Below, piece by piece: positions 24,742 to 32,681 of a stretch of DNA of 64,000 nt. The position numbers and the translations under genes are program-made. The DNA is from CALDTK01 sp045110575 (GTDB lineage Bacteria > Bacteroidota > Bacteroidia > Chitinophagales > Saprospiraceae). The stretch lies in NCBI GenBank assembly GCA_045110575.1, contig JBGCGF010000064.1:7054-71053 (forward strand), read 5' to 3'. Under the pieces are notes generated by a model. It saw only the letters and a list, made by a program, of their open reading frames with translations. It did no database searches and was not told the origin of the DNA. Each line of letters begins with the position of its first letter. The stretch's first letter is position 1.

Positions 24742-25971
24742 TTACGCAGCCACTAAACGAAGAATTGTCACCTCTGGCAAGATCCCTACTCTACCGGGAT
24801 ATCCTAGAAATCCGAAGCCGCGATTCACATAGAGGTGCTGGTTTCCTTTGCTGTAAAGCCCTGCCCACTGGTCGTACAGGTATTGGCTCGGGCTCCAGCG
24901 ATAGCCAGGAATTTCAACACCGAACTGAAATCCGTGTGTATGACCTGCTAGCATAAGTTGAATGTCGTCGCGGTGTTCAACCACTTGCGCATCCCAGTGT
25001 GTAGGGTCATGAGAGAGTAGGACTTTCGTCAAAACACCTTCCGTACCTGCGCTCGCTTTGGCTAGATCTCCTGTTTTCGGGAAACGTCCAATTGTGCTCC
25101 AATTCTCAACTCCTATCAGTGCTAACGGCTCTCCATTGATATCGAGAACACGGTTTTCGTTTCGCATGAGGTCCCAGCCTAATCGCTTGTGATTGCGCTC
25201 AAGTAGCGCCCAGTTGTCTTCCTTCTCCTTGGGGCCCCAACCGTTGACATAATCACCATAATCGTGGTTCCCAATGATGGAATACGTGCCGTACTTCGAC
25301 TCTATTTTACCGAAGATTTCGATAAACGGTTCGATTTCATCCGCTTTCGAGTTCACGAGATCTCCAGTAAAACAGACAAGATCTGGCTTTTGGTCATTCA
25401 GCAGTTTAATGCCTTCTTTAATTGGGTCGCTCCTAAAAAAGCTTCCAGAATGAATGTCACTGATTTGAGCAATTCTTAAGCCTTCATGTTTTGGCGAAAG
25501 CCCCTTGATTGGAACATCAACCTCGAACAGCTCATATCGATACGGATTTCGTATGATACCGTAGCTTAAGACGGCAGCAGGAAGGCCACCCGCAATGATG
25601 GCCATCTGGGTTAAGAATTTTGACCGATCTGGCCAAAATGCAGTCGTCTCAGGAGTAAAAAACCGGAACGCAGCTGTCACCAATCTGCGCAGGTCGTCAA
25701 TCAAGAAGAAACCTGAAGCAACGAACTTGGCCAGGTACAAAATGAACAGAAATGCACGTGCAGGGACGCTAATAGCTTTAGGCCAACTCGGCTCAATATT
25801 GAATGTGATAGCCGCCATGTAGGCAAATGCGATCAACGGAATCGACCACCAAACGATAGCGAAAATTTGCCGAGCTCGCTCGGAACGCCCATCTAGCAAT
25901 GGTTTCAACGCGAAAAACCCGTAGAGATCGAGCGCTAGAATGAAAAGAATGGGTACGATAAATCTTGTCAT
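24742..25971 (-). CDS. Membrane-anchored metallophosphoesterase (YkuE/YaeI type)
   Basis: The 409 residues start with four membrane helices (about 1-130) followed by a calcineurin-like phosphoesterase. The metal ligands are visible in order: 'RIAQISDIHSGSF' (D-x-H), 'LVCFTGDLVNS' (G-D), 'SIIGNHDYGDY' (G-N-H-D), 'VLLSHDPTHW' (H) and 'LMLAGHTHGFQFG' (G-H-T-H). Relatives include the UDP-2,3-diacylglucosamine-type and lipid phosphoesterases; the substrate cannot be told. Two dispersed-motif copies lie in the gene (25021 and 25488), encoding LTKV and LSPK. Confidence 0.88.
   Translation of the reverse strand: MTRFIVPILFILALDLYGFFALKPLLDGRSERARQIFAIVWWSIPLIAFAYMAAITFNIEPSWPKAISVPARAFLFILYLAKFVASGFFLIDDLRRLVTAAFRFFTPETTAFWPDRSKFLTQMAIIAGGLPAAVLSYGIIRNPYRYELFEVDVPIKGLSPKHEGLRIAQISDIHSGSFFRSDPIKEGIKLLNDQKPDLVCFTGDLVNSKADEIEPFIEIFGKIESKYGTYSIIGNHDYGDYVNGWGPKEKEDNWALLERNHKRLGWDLMRNENRVLDINGEPLALIGVENWSTIGRFPKTGDLAKASAGTEGVLTKVLLSHDPTHWDAQVVEHRDDIQLMLAGHTHGFQFGVEIPGYRWSPSQYLYDQWAGLYSKGNQHLYVNRGFGFLGYPGRVGILPEVTILRLVAA
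25021..25035 (-). repeat. Dispersed motif copy 9 (A-T stem pair)
   Basis: Minus-strand GTTTTGACGAAAGTC, sense in the metallophosphoesterase gene (VLTKV); stem GAC/GTC is a compensated variant. Confidence 0.85.
25488..25501 (+). repeat. Dispersed motif copy 10 (exact)
   Basis: GTTTTGGCGAAAGC, antisense in the metallophosphoesterase gene, read as LSPKH. Confidence 0.9.
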
Positions 25972-26038
25972 GAGTTAACCATTAACCCCGAAACGTTGAC
26001 CTAGTTTAGATTGAACAGGTACCTAACTGAAATTGCCT

Positions 26039-26046
26039 TACGTTTG
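26039..26046 (+). promoter_or_regulatory. Candidate -7 box (TACGTTTG) of the M1 peptidase gene
   Basis: TACGTTTG fits TAnnTTTG; the ATG codons at 26055 and 26064 follow within 18 bp, giving a very short or no leader. The nearest TTG lies 25 bp upstream, slightly too far for a standard -33 element. Confidence 0.4.
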
Positions 26047-26054
26047 ATCGTTAG

Positions 26055-27713
26055 ATGCCTTCTATGAAAACCCATATCTCTATCACCTTTTGGACCCTTT
26101 GTGCACTGCTTACGGCTACCGTTTGTCAGGCACAACACTTGACCTTCGCAGACACGCTTAGAGGCGCACTACGACCAGAACGGCAGTGCTTTGACGTGAC
26201 GTTTTACGACTTAGACATTGAACTCTTCCCTGAGAAGAAGTCAATTGCCGGAACAGTATCGATGCACTACATCGGGCAACTTGCCAGTGATACCATCCAA
26301 GTCGATCTCGCTCGTACGATGCAACTCTCGATGGTAACTCAACAAGGAAAAGTCCTAGGCTTTAGACGAGTGGAGGATGCAGTCTTTATTGGACTTGATC
26401 AACCCACTTGTTTTGGCGAAAGCGGAAACCTCGTGATGACCTATGAAGGCGAACCAGAAGCGGCCGAGAACCCTCCATGGGATGGCGGTTTTACTTGGAA
26501 AACGGATAGTCTTGGACGCGTTTGGGCGGGTGTCAGCTGTGAAGGTATAGGTGCCTCCATTTGGTGGCCTAACAAGGATCACCTCAGCGATGAACCAGAT
26601 AGTGTTAACGTTTCGCTTACCGTGCCTGACCCGTTGCGAGCAATTTCAAATGGTCAGTTCCGTGGTTCGGAGCGGCTAAGTAGTGGACGAACGCGCTACT
26701 CGTATGCCACCACCTACCCCATCAACAATTACAATGTCACCTTCTACCTCGGTCATTACCTGAGCTTTCAGGACACGTTGTACGACGTTAGAAAGGGCGA
26801 GCCGCTAGAATTGCACTACTCTGTGCTTGACTATAACCTGGACAGAGCCAAAAGGCACTTTGAGCAGGTTAAACCCATGCTTCGTTGCTTCGGGGATGTG
26901 CTTGGGCCCTACCCTTTCTGGAAAGACGGCTACCGCCTTATTGAGGCGCCATACTTAGGCATGGAGCATCAAAGTGCAATTGCTTACGGCAACAATTATA
27001 TGCGCGGCTATCGTGGAGGCATGATTCCGCCTGACATGAACTGGGATTACCTCATCGTTCATGAATCAGGGCACGAGTATTTCGGAAATGCGCTAAGTGT
27101 GACAGACCACGGTGAGATGTGGATTCATGAAAGCTTCACGACGTATCTCGAAGCATTGTACGTTGAGTGCAGGTTCGGAAGGGCGGATTACGACAGGTAT
27201 CTCCTCGGGCAACGCGGGTTCATCAAAAACGCGAAACCAATTATGGGGTTACCCCATGTCAATTTTGATGATTTTGGGAGCTCAGACCATTATTTCAAAG
27301 GGAGCTGGGTTCTTCACACGTGGAGAAGCGTCATTGGTGACGAGCAGTTCTTCCAGTTCTTAAAAGGCTTTTACGAGGCGTATGCCATTGGCTCTGTGAC
27401 CACTGCAGACTTCTTCAACTACGTAGCGAACAATACGCAGGTTGAAGCGACGGAGCTAAATCCAACGATTTTCTGGCAACAGTATCTCTACCAGCCGACA
27501 ATCCCAGTGCTGCATGTCGAGCAAAAAAGTACAGGAGAGACAATTGCCTACTTCTCAGATGTCTTACCTGGGTTTCAATTGCCGTTAACCGTAAACGGGA
27601 AGCGGATCGTAGTTAGCGACCGTGTAGCCGCTTATCCAATCAGTGAGAAAGCTTGGAAAACGTTTTACGCGCCCAACTACCTCATCAAGTTCGAAAGTCA
27701 ACTAGGTCAGTAG
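26055..27713 (+). CDS. Secreted M1-family metallopeptidase
   Basis: The 552-residue protein has a signal peptide ('MKTHISITFWTLCALLTATVCQAQ', start at 26055 or 26064). The M1 N-terminal beta domain follows, with the exopeptidase-region block 'YLGMEHQSAIAYGNNY' (variant of GAMEN). The zinc site is 'VHESGHEYFGNALSVTDHGEMWIHESFTTYLE' (H-E-x-x-H with the third ligand Glu 18 residues on). The C-terminal part is short, so it resembles the compact aminopeptidase-like M1 proteins of this phylum. It probably degrades peptides in the periplasm. It carries a sense copy of the dispersed motif at 26410, and a bidirectional terminator follows. Confidence 0.92.
   Translation: MPSMKTHISITFWTLCALLTATVCQAQHLTFADTLRGALRPERQCFDVTFYDLDIELFPEKKSIAGTVSMHYIGQLASDTIQVDLARTMQLSMVTQQGKVLGFRRVEDAVFIGLDQPTCFGESGNLVMTYEGEPEAAENPPWDGGFTWKTDSLGRVWAGVSCEGIGASIWWPNKDHLSDEPDSVNVSLTVPDPLRAISNGQFRGSERLSSGRTRYSYATTYPINNYNVTFYLGHYLSFQDTLYDVRKGEPLELHYSVLDYNLDRAKRHFEQVKPMLRCFGDVLGPYPFWKDGYRLIEAPYLGMEHQSAIAYGNNYMRGYRGGMIPPDMNWDYLIVHESGHEYFGNALSVTDHGEMWIHESFTTYLEALYVECRFGRADYDRYLLGQRGFIKNAKPIMGLPHVNFDDFGSSDHYFKGSWVLHTWRSVIGDEQFFQFLKGFYEAYAIGSVTTADFFNYVANNTQVEATELNPTIFWQQYLYQPTIPVLHVEQKSTGETIAYFSDVLPGFQLPLTVNGKRIVVSDRVAAYPISEKAWKTFYAPNYLIKFESQLGQ
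26410..26423 (+). repeat. Dispersed motif copy 11 (exact)
   Basis: GTTTTGGCGAAAGC, sense in the M1 peptidase gene, read as CFGES. Confidence 0.9.
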
Positions 27714-27770
27714 AAACGCGGCCTTTGTAAGGGCCGATAGACCTTAAAGAACCCACAATAGTGGGCACAC

Positions 27771-27807
27771 AAAAAGCCTTCGTCGGAGAATCCAACGAAG
27801 GCTTTTT
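27771..27807. terminator. Bidirectional terminator between the M1 peptidase and rplS
   Basis: AAAAAGCCTTCGT pairs with ACGAAGGCTTTTT (13 bp, 11-base loop). Both strands end in a T tract, so it serves the two convergent genes. Confidence 0.9.
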
Positions 27808-27843
27808 AAGTGAAGTAGACTAACCACTTCTATGTCGCAGTGA

Positions 27844-28194
27844 CTAGTACTGAGACTTCTCGCGGATACGAGCCTTCTTACCAACGAGCTCGCGTAGGTA
27901 GAATAGACGTGCGCGACGAACCTTACCATGACGAAGCACCTTAATCGAATCGATGTTCGGGCTACTGAAAGGGAAGATACGCTCAACACCAACTCCGTTA
28001 CTGATCTTACGAACAGTGAAAGTCTTAGTAGCTCCGTGGCCTTTTATCTGAAGAACATCTCCACGATATTCCTGGATACGGAATTTGTCACCCTCTACAA
28101 TCTTGTAGGCAACTATGATATTGTCGCCAGCGCGAAACTCGGGTAGAGTGTTCTCACGAGCATACTGGTCTTGTACGTACTTAACTGCGTCCAT
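27844..28194 (-). CDS. rplS: 50S ribosomal protein L19
   Basis: The 116-residue protein matches L19: 'FRAGDNIIVAYKIVEGDKFRIQEYRGDVLQIKGHG', 'TFTVRKISNGVGVERIFPFSSPNIDSIKVLRHGKVRRARLFYLRELVGKKARIREK'. It sits at the 30S-50S interface. I start it at the Met of 'MDAVKYVQDQ', the normal N-terminus. The upstream ATG would add 16 residues and would lie upstream of the promoter's predicted start site. It is transcribed alone, not with rpsP-rimM-trmD as in many other bacteria. Confidence 0.97.
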   Translation of the reverse strand: MDAVKYVQDQYARENTLPEFRAGDNIIVAYKIVEGDKFRIQEYRGDVLQIKGHGATKTFTVRKISNGVGVERIFPFSSPNIDSIKVLRHGKVRRARLFYLRELVGKKARIREKSQY

Positions 28195-28219
28195 CGGGTG
28201 ATACTTTTTAAAAGCGCCG

Positions 28220-28249
28220 CAAAGGTAATACGGTTTAGGCATTCCGCAA
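28220..28249 (-). promoter_or_regulatory. Promoter of rplS (TTG, 19 bp, TACCTTTG)
   Basis: On the minus strand TTG (28249-28247) is followed after exactly 19 bp by TACCTTTG (28227-28220), an exact match to the Bacteroidota -33/-7 architecture. Predicted transcription starts near 28213, about 20 nt before the chosen ATG. Confidence 0.75.
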
Positions 28250-28283
28250 GTACCTATTTACGATTGTTAAATTCTCTTTTCAA

Positions 28284-30557
28284 CTACTCTACCAACGTCA
28301 CATAGCCCGTGAGGGTCTCTGCGCCGTTAAGCCCTCTCAAATTCACGATATAGAGATAGACTCCTGGCGGTGATTGACCACCATTACGCATGTTGCGTCC
28401 GTCCCAAGAAGCTTCAATATCTTCGGTTTCGAAGACAAGCTCACCCCAGCGGTTAAAGATTTGCATCTGAAACTCACTGATGTAACGTGTATATCCTGTC
28501 CCTCTAAACAACTCGTTCGTCCCGTCTCCGTTGGGTGTGAAAGCATTGGGAAGGAAATAGGTCTGAAAAGGGTTGATGTTTAAGAACTGAGTCGTTGAGT
28601 CTAGGCAACCATTGAGATGGCTGACAAGTAAGTCAATTTGAAAAGCTCCAGTATCTGGAAACGTAAAGACAGGATTTTCTTCTCTGCTAACCCCTAGGCT
28701 ATCAAAAAACCACTGCCAACTCACTGCCTTCAAACTCTGATCGAAGAAAAAGACATTCGGATCTAGGATGTTAATCTCTTGAGGTGCGAAGCGAAACGAA
28801 GCCGTAGGGCTTTCAAGCACGCGGACAGGAACCGTGAGTTGTGTATCTACAAAACAGCCAAAAGGAGAAGTTGCACTCACGTACACGGGATATATTCCAG
28901 GCTCCGTATACACAAAGTTTGGATTGAGCTCGGTCGATGTATTGCCGTTCCCGAAATCCCAGAAGATGTCATAGTCGTCCGTCAGCAGTTCTAGTTCTTG
29001 TCGGAATAAGACTTCTGCTGGAGCGCAAGGGAGAGTATTGTCTAGACTAACGAGCAATTCTGCGGGTGCTGGAAAATATTCCAGTATATCGCTATCCGAG
29101 AACAGACAACCATTATTGTCACGCACAGTGTGCGTGACGAATCTGCGACCAGCTACATCATACCGATAGCTAGGGTTCTCTTCACTACTTCGATCTCCGT
29201 TACCAAAGTCCCAGTTGTACCGAACGATACTGTCTGCCTGAGAGGTTACTGCTCCCATGAAGTCTACCGGCCCTTGAATGCAGGTATCATAAGAGAAGGT
29301 GAAATCAACTACAGTAGGAGGTGAAAGAACAATATTGAAGTAAGAGGTATCTGTACAGTCAAACCCAGGATTGGCAATCAACCGCCCTGGATAGCTGCCG
29401 TAATCAGGAAATTCAAGATCCAACGTACGAGCGGTCGAGGAAACATCGCCCACTGAGGTTCCCTGAATGAACCATTCGATTCCATCAATGAACGTGCGAT
29501 CTGTCGAGATATCGACCAGCTCTACGAGCTTTTCACCACAAACGAGAATGAGGTTAGGCGCAACACTGTCGACGCCACGCAGTGCTGTAACGTTAGCAGA
29601 AATCAATGGATCACATTCAACAATGTTGAACTGAAAATCCCTGTGCACATAGCCTATTAGGTTACCATCGCGATATTCTTCCACGATAATGGCAAGTACA
29701 AACTGACCTGTCGTCTGCGGATTGACCTGAAGTAGCCCTGTGACAGGATTGATGTTTATCACGGGATTACCTCCATCAACGGGACGTATCGGCGTAAATC
29801 CAGGAACAAATACAAGAGGTGTATACGGTGGTGGAGACTCTGGATTAGGGGCTATTCCTGTAAATAGATTCCGCCCAGCTCCTGATGTATTATTTCCTCC
29901 TCCATAGAAAGGCTCTCCAAGGCGGTAACGCAGCTCATCACCCTGAGCGTCTACTGCACTGTGATCAAATTGCAACAATGTATTTGCACAGATTACAATT
30001 GGAGGAAACGAAATAAATTCTGGAGAAGAATTACACGTTTGCTGCGCTGTAGGCGAGATTTCTACTAGGTACGTAGCACCTGCATCATCAGGACGTACGA
30101 TATTCGAGATGGTCCCGTTACGACAACAACGTTGATACGAGACGGTATAGGTCTCATTCGATATCGGTAGATCAATTTGAGTAGTGTATACGCCACTCTC
30201 AACGCACACGTCGGGAGGATAAATGACACATGGATTGTCTAAATCGACCGGAAGCCTCGTTATGACAAGATCACTTCCAAAGATCGGATAGACATTAAAA
30301 AGATCGTCCCCTTGAAAAATAGACATCTCAAACGGTGTTTGAGAACCTGGTCCAGAATCAAAAAGAGCTCCATTGCCAAAGCAATCTCGATAGAGGAATA
30401 CTTTGATTTCGTACGTTCTGGTGGTCGCATTTGGTTGCCCTATGCATTCATAGGTAATCTCGCCCCCGACAATGTGTCTGGCGAATAACGCATCTACTGA
30501 ACTCACCAAAACGAGTAGCAACAAAAGCTTAGCAAAAATTCTATACCGTGTTCGCAT
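28284..30557 (-). CDS. PKD-repeat surface protein with CHU_C (type B) sorting domain
   Basis: The 757-residue protein starts with a signal peptide ('LLLLVLVSSVDALFA') and 'RHIVGGEITYECIG', a block shared by many gliding-associated surface proteins. Cys pairs ('YQRCCRNGTIS') follow. PKD domains appear in series from about residue 420: 'IVRYNWDFGNGDRSSEENPSYRYDVAGRRFV', 'DYDIFWDFGNGNTSTELNPNFVYTEPGIY', 'VSWQWFFDSLGVSREENPVFTFPDTGAF'. The C-terminus 'FLPNAFTPNGDGTNELFRG...MQIFNRWGELVFET...WDGRN...GVYLYIVNLRG' is the gliding-motility-associated (CHU_C) type B sorting signal of type IX secretion. It is probably cell-surface anchored. Its gene is divergent from the threonylcarbamoyl-AMP synthase gene. 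Confidence 0.9.
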   Translation of the reverse strand: MRTRYRIFAKLLLLLVLVSSVDALFARHIVGGEITYECIGQPNATTRTYEIKVFLYRDCFGNGALFDSGPGSQTPFEMSIFQGDDLFNVYPIFGSDLVITRLPVDLDNPCVIYPPDVCVESGVYTTQIDLPISNETYTVSYQRCCRNGTISNIVRPDDAGATYLVEISPTAQQTCNSSPEFISFPPIVICANTLLQFDHSAVDAQGDELRYRLGEPFYGGGNNTSGAGRNLFTGIAPNPESPPPYTPLVFVPGFTPIRPVDGGNPVININPVTGLLQVNPQTTGQFVLAIIVEEYRDGNLIGYVHRDFQFNIVECDPLISANVTALRGVDSVAPNLILVCGEKLVELVDISTDRTFIDGIEWFIQGTSVGDVSSTARTLDLEFPDYGSYPGRLIANPGFDCTDTSYFNIVLSPPTVVDFTFSYDTCIQGPVDFMGAVTSQADSIVRYNWDFGNGDRSSEENPSYRYDVAGRRFVTHTVRDNNGCLFSDSDILEYFPAPAELLVSLDNTLPCAPAEVLFRQELELLTDDYDIFWDFGNGNTSTELNPNFVYTEPGIYPVYVSATSPFGCFVDTQLTVPVRVLESPTASFRFAPQEINILDPNVFFFDQSLKAVSWQWFFDSLGVSREENPVFTFPDTGAFQIDLLVSHLNGCLDSTTQFLNINPFQTYFLPNAFTPNGDGTNELFRGTGYTRYISEFQMQIFNRWGELVFETEDIEASWDGRNMRNGGQSPPGVYLYIVNLRGLNGAETLTGYVTLVE

Positions 30558-30684
30558 ACGAAGAGGGAAGTTAACAGTGTTAACGCTATTGCAGGGTCAA
30601 AACGTTGTGTGCGATCAGAATTTTGTCCGCCACCTGCTTTTCTTTTTACTTGCGCTTACAAAATATGACAACACCTTGAACGAT

Positions 30685-31245
30685 ATGTTTCAATTAGGAG
30701 AGACTCTCTCCGCCCTCGAAGCTGGAAAAATGATCCTCTACCCTACTGATACCGTATGGGGCCTGGGTTGTGATGCTTCAAATCCTGCGGCTATTCAAAA
30801 AATTCTCCAATTCAAAGAGCGACTTACCGGTGCAGGACTTATCTGTATGGTCGATTCCGTTGAAATGCTTGAAACCTATACAGGAGAGATACATCCGCGA
30901 CTCAAAACGCTGCTTTCTCATCACACTAGGCCGCTGACCGTAATCTACGAGCACGTACAAGGTCTACCCCAAGAGCTGCTTGCAGCCGATGGATCGTGTG
31001 CAATACGCATCACTGAAGATGTCTATTGCAAGGCCCTTATTGGATCTTTTGGCAAACCAATCACTTCAACGTCTGCCAATAAAAAAGGAGAACCGTTCCC
31101 TTCACATTTTGGAGCCGTAAGTTCGGAAGTCATTAGAGCTGTAGATCACGTCGTCCGTTACCGACAACGTGAAAAATCCGATGCACAACCAAGTATCATC
31201 GCTCGGTGGACCAAGCAGAATGAAATAGAACCCATCCGAGAGTGA
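30685..31245 (+). CDS. L-threonylcarbamoyladenylate synthase (Sua5/YrdC/YciO family)
   Basis: This cytoplasmic enzyme makes threonylcarbamoyl-AMP from threonine, bicarbonate and ATP for the t6A37 modification of tRNAs reading ANN codons. The 186-residue protein has 'GKMILYPTDTVWGLGCDASNPAAIQKILQFKER', 'RPLTVIYEH', 'CAIRITEDVYCKALIGSFGKPITSTSANKKGEP', all YrdC signatures. It lacks the C-terminal Sua5 domain. The K-R-x-x motif is reduced ('KERLTGAG'), so a YciO-like paralogue is possible. I start at 'MFQLGETLS'; the longer frame overlaps the divergent gene. The next gene starts at a GTG overlapping its stop (GTGA). Confidence 0.85.
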   Translation: MFQLGETLSALEAGKMILYPTDTVWGLGCDASNPAAIQKILQFKERLTGAGLICMVDSVEMLETYTGEIHPRLKTLLSHHTRPLTVIYEHVQGLPQELLAADGSCAIRITEDVYCKALIGSFGKPITSTSANKKGEPFPSHFGAVSSEVIRAVDHVVRYRQREKSDAQPSIIARWTKQNEIEPIRE

Positions 31246-32663
31246 AACCTACCGAATTCGACCCAAGAAATGGTTCTTTAGAACTCACCTTCACAGATGG
31301 GACCTCCTATTCTGTGGACCTAAAGAAGAAATACCATCGAGAAGACGCTTTTTACGTCGATCTCTACTGGGAAGATTTCAAAGCAGGTTCTACGCTTAGC
31401 CTTGCCTTACATCCAAAAGCAGAAGACCTCACACTAAGCTCATGTAAGCTCGTTTGGCCTTTAGAAGAGGACTTTCCGAGCGAAGTATTGACGCAAGGCT
31501 TTGTGCATCCGCAGCAAGCCTCATGGTCGAGCACGAAAGTATCCGACAAGACTCCCGGCTTTTGGAAAAAGCGGGCCATACAAAAAATGAATGGCTATGA
31601 TCCACTACCCCACCCGGCTACAGCCAAGGGTAGTTACCAGTCTGTTGCCTTGCGAGACAAGCATCAAACAGTTGAGATTAGTAGTACCGATGAATCAGCT
31701 GCATTGACCGTTTTTTCGCTATCGCCAGACGAGGGTTCACTCACCGCTGAAAACCAATCTGAAGGCTATCAATTGCGCCATTCTTTCCCAGCGTTCGAAC
31801 TTAAATTTCAAAAATCTAGCGCTCGGAATAAGACCAGAAAAGCGTCTTCTTCACGAGTTCTATCGCTAGCTATATCATCTGAATGGGTGCGGCATTCGAC
31901 CTTTAATGTACTTGTTACTAGTAGTTTCGTTGAAGAAGCGAGGGTCAAGAACCTCGTACTTCAGCGACACGAGAGCCCTTGTCCAGGGCAGGCAAGTTTT
32001 GACGAAAGGCTTTATTCAGCTTTCGCCAAAACCTGCTCTGACGCAAACATTACCGCCGGGATCACTTTAAGCCCGTTTGTAGTTCCTGAAGGCGAAGCGT
32101 CCGTTGGAATACAAGTTCTTCAGGAGAAAACTCTCAGACGCTGGTCGCCAAGTCTAGGCAAATGGGTGCATCCGATCGACGTCAGCATAGAAGAGTCAAT
32201 GCAGAGCTGTGAACAGCACCTCTTACGTTACTTCAGGATGGGTTTTCGCTTTTTCATACTGCAAGACATCGCGCTTTCCTTGCACGATGGTGCAGGCGAC
32301 TCTACGACTGGACAGCAACTTCACCAACGTATAGACCTACTACGAAGAATCTTGCCTGGAGCAACGGTTATACTCGGAGACCTTTGCTCGTCAGAGGCCT
32401 TTGCTGGCTTCCAAGGATTCGTGGGGGAGAGTCCTTCCCGCAATCAACTTCCTAGACTTGCGCGCTTTGCCGAACTAGGCACTATTCCATTTGCACTAGG
32501 AAAGTTGGCGCCATTCCGAATACCGTCTCAGACCTTCGCAGCATCACGAGATGCTGCATCAACGGAGAAACATGAAATGCTTGATTTCTCGGATCGGACC
32601 CCAGATGATACGATATGGACTGCCTTAGAATCTACCCTAGGGAAAGAGAGTTATCCTCGCTAG
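31242..32663 (+). CDS. Uncharacterised protein, possible divergent glycoside-hydrolase-like fold
   Basis: The 473-residue product starts at a GTG whose last two bases and the next A form the stop of the previous gene (GTGA), so the two are translationally coupled. The first half looks beta-rich. The second half has alternating strand/helix blocks such as 'ITAGITLSPFVVPEGE', 'MGFRFFILQDIAL', 'LPGATVILGDLCS' and 'GTIPFALGKLAP', reminiscent of a TIM barrel of the GH36/alpha-galactosidase type. I see no confident catalytic Asp pair. No signal peptide. The inverted pair of dispersed motifs at 31996-32032 is inside it, encoding SFDERLYSAFAKT. Confidence 0.55.
   Translation: MKPTEFDPRNGSLELTFTDGTSYSVDLKKKYHREDAFYVDLYWEDFKAGSTLSLALHPKAEDLTLSSCKLVWPLEEDFPSEVLTQGFVHPQQASWSSTKVSDKTPGFWKKRAIQKMNGYDPLPHPATAKGSYQSVALRDKHQTVEISSTDESAALTVFSLSPDEGSLTAENQSEGYQLRHSFPAFELKFQKSSARNKTRKASSSRVLSLAISSEWVRHSTFNVLVTSSFVEEARVKNLVLQRHESPCPGQASFDERLYSAFAKTCSDANITAGITLSPFVVPEGEASVGIQVLQEKTLRRWSPSLGKWVHPIDVSIEESMQSCEQHLLRYFRMGFRFFILQDIALSLHDGAGDSTTGQQLHQRIDLLRRILPGATVILGDLCSSEAFAGFQGFVGESPSRNQLPRLARFAELGTIPFALGKLAPFRIPSQTFAASRDAASTEKHEMLDFSDRTPDDTIWTALESTLGKESYPR
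31996..32009 (+). repeat. Dispersed motif copy 12 (uncompensated variant)
   Basis: GTTTTGACGAAAGG, sense in the 473-residue protein gene (SFDER); left arm of an inverted pair with copy 13. Confidence 0.75.
32018..32032 (-). repeat. Dispersed motif copy 13 (exact)
   Basis: Minus-strand GTTTTGGCGAAAGCT, antisense (AFAKT); right arm of the inverted pair. Confidence 0.9.
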
Positions 32664-32681
32664 TCAGTCAGAAGATCCAAT

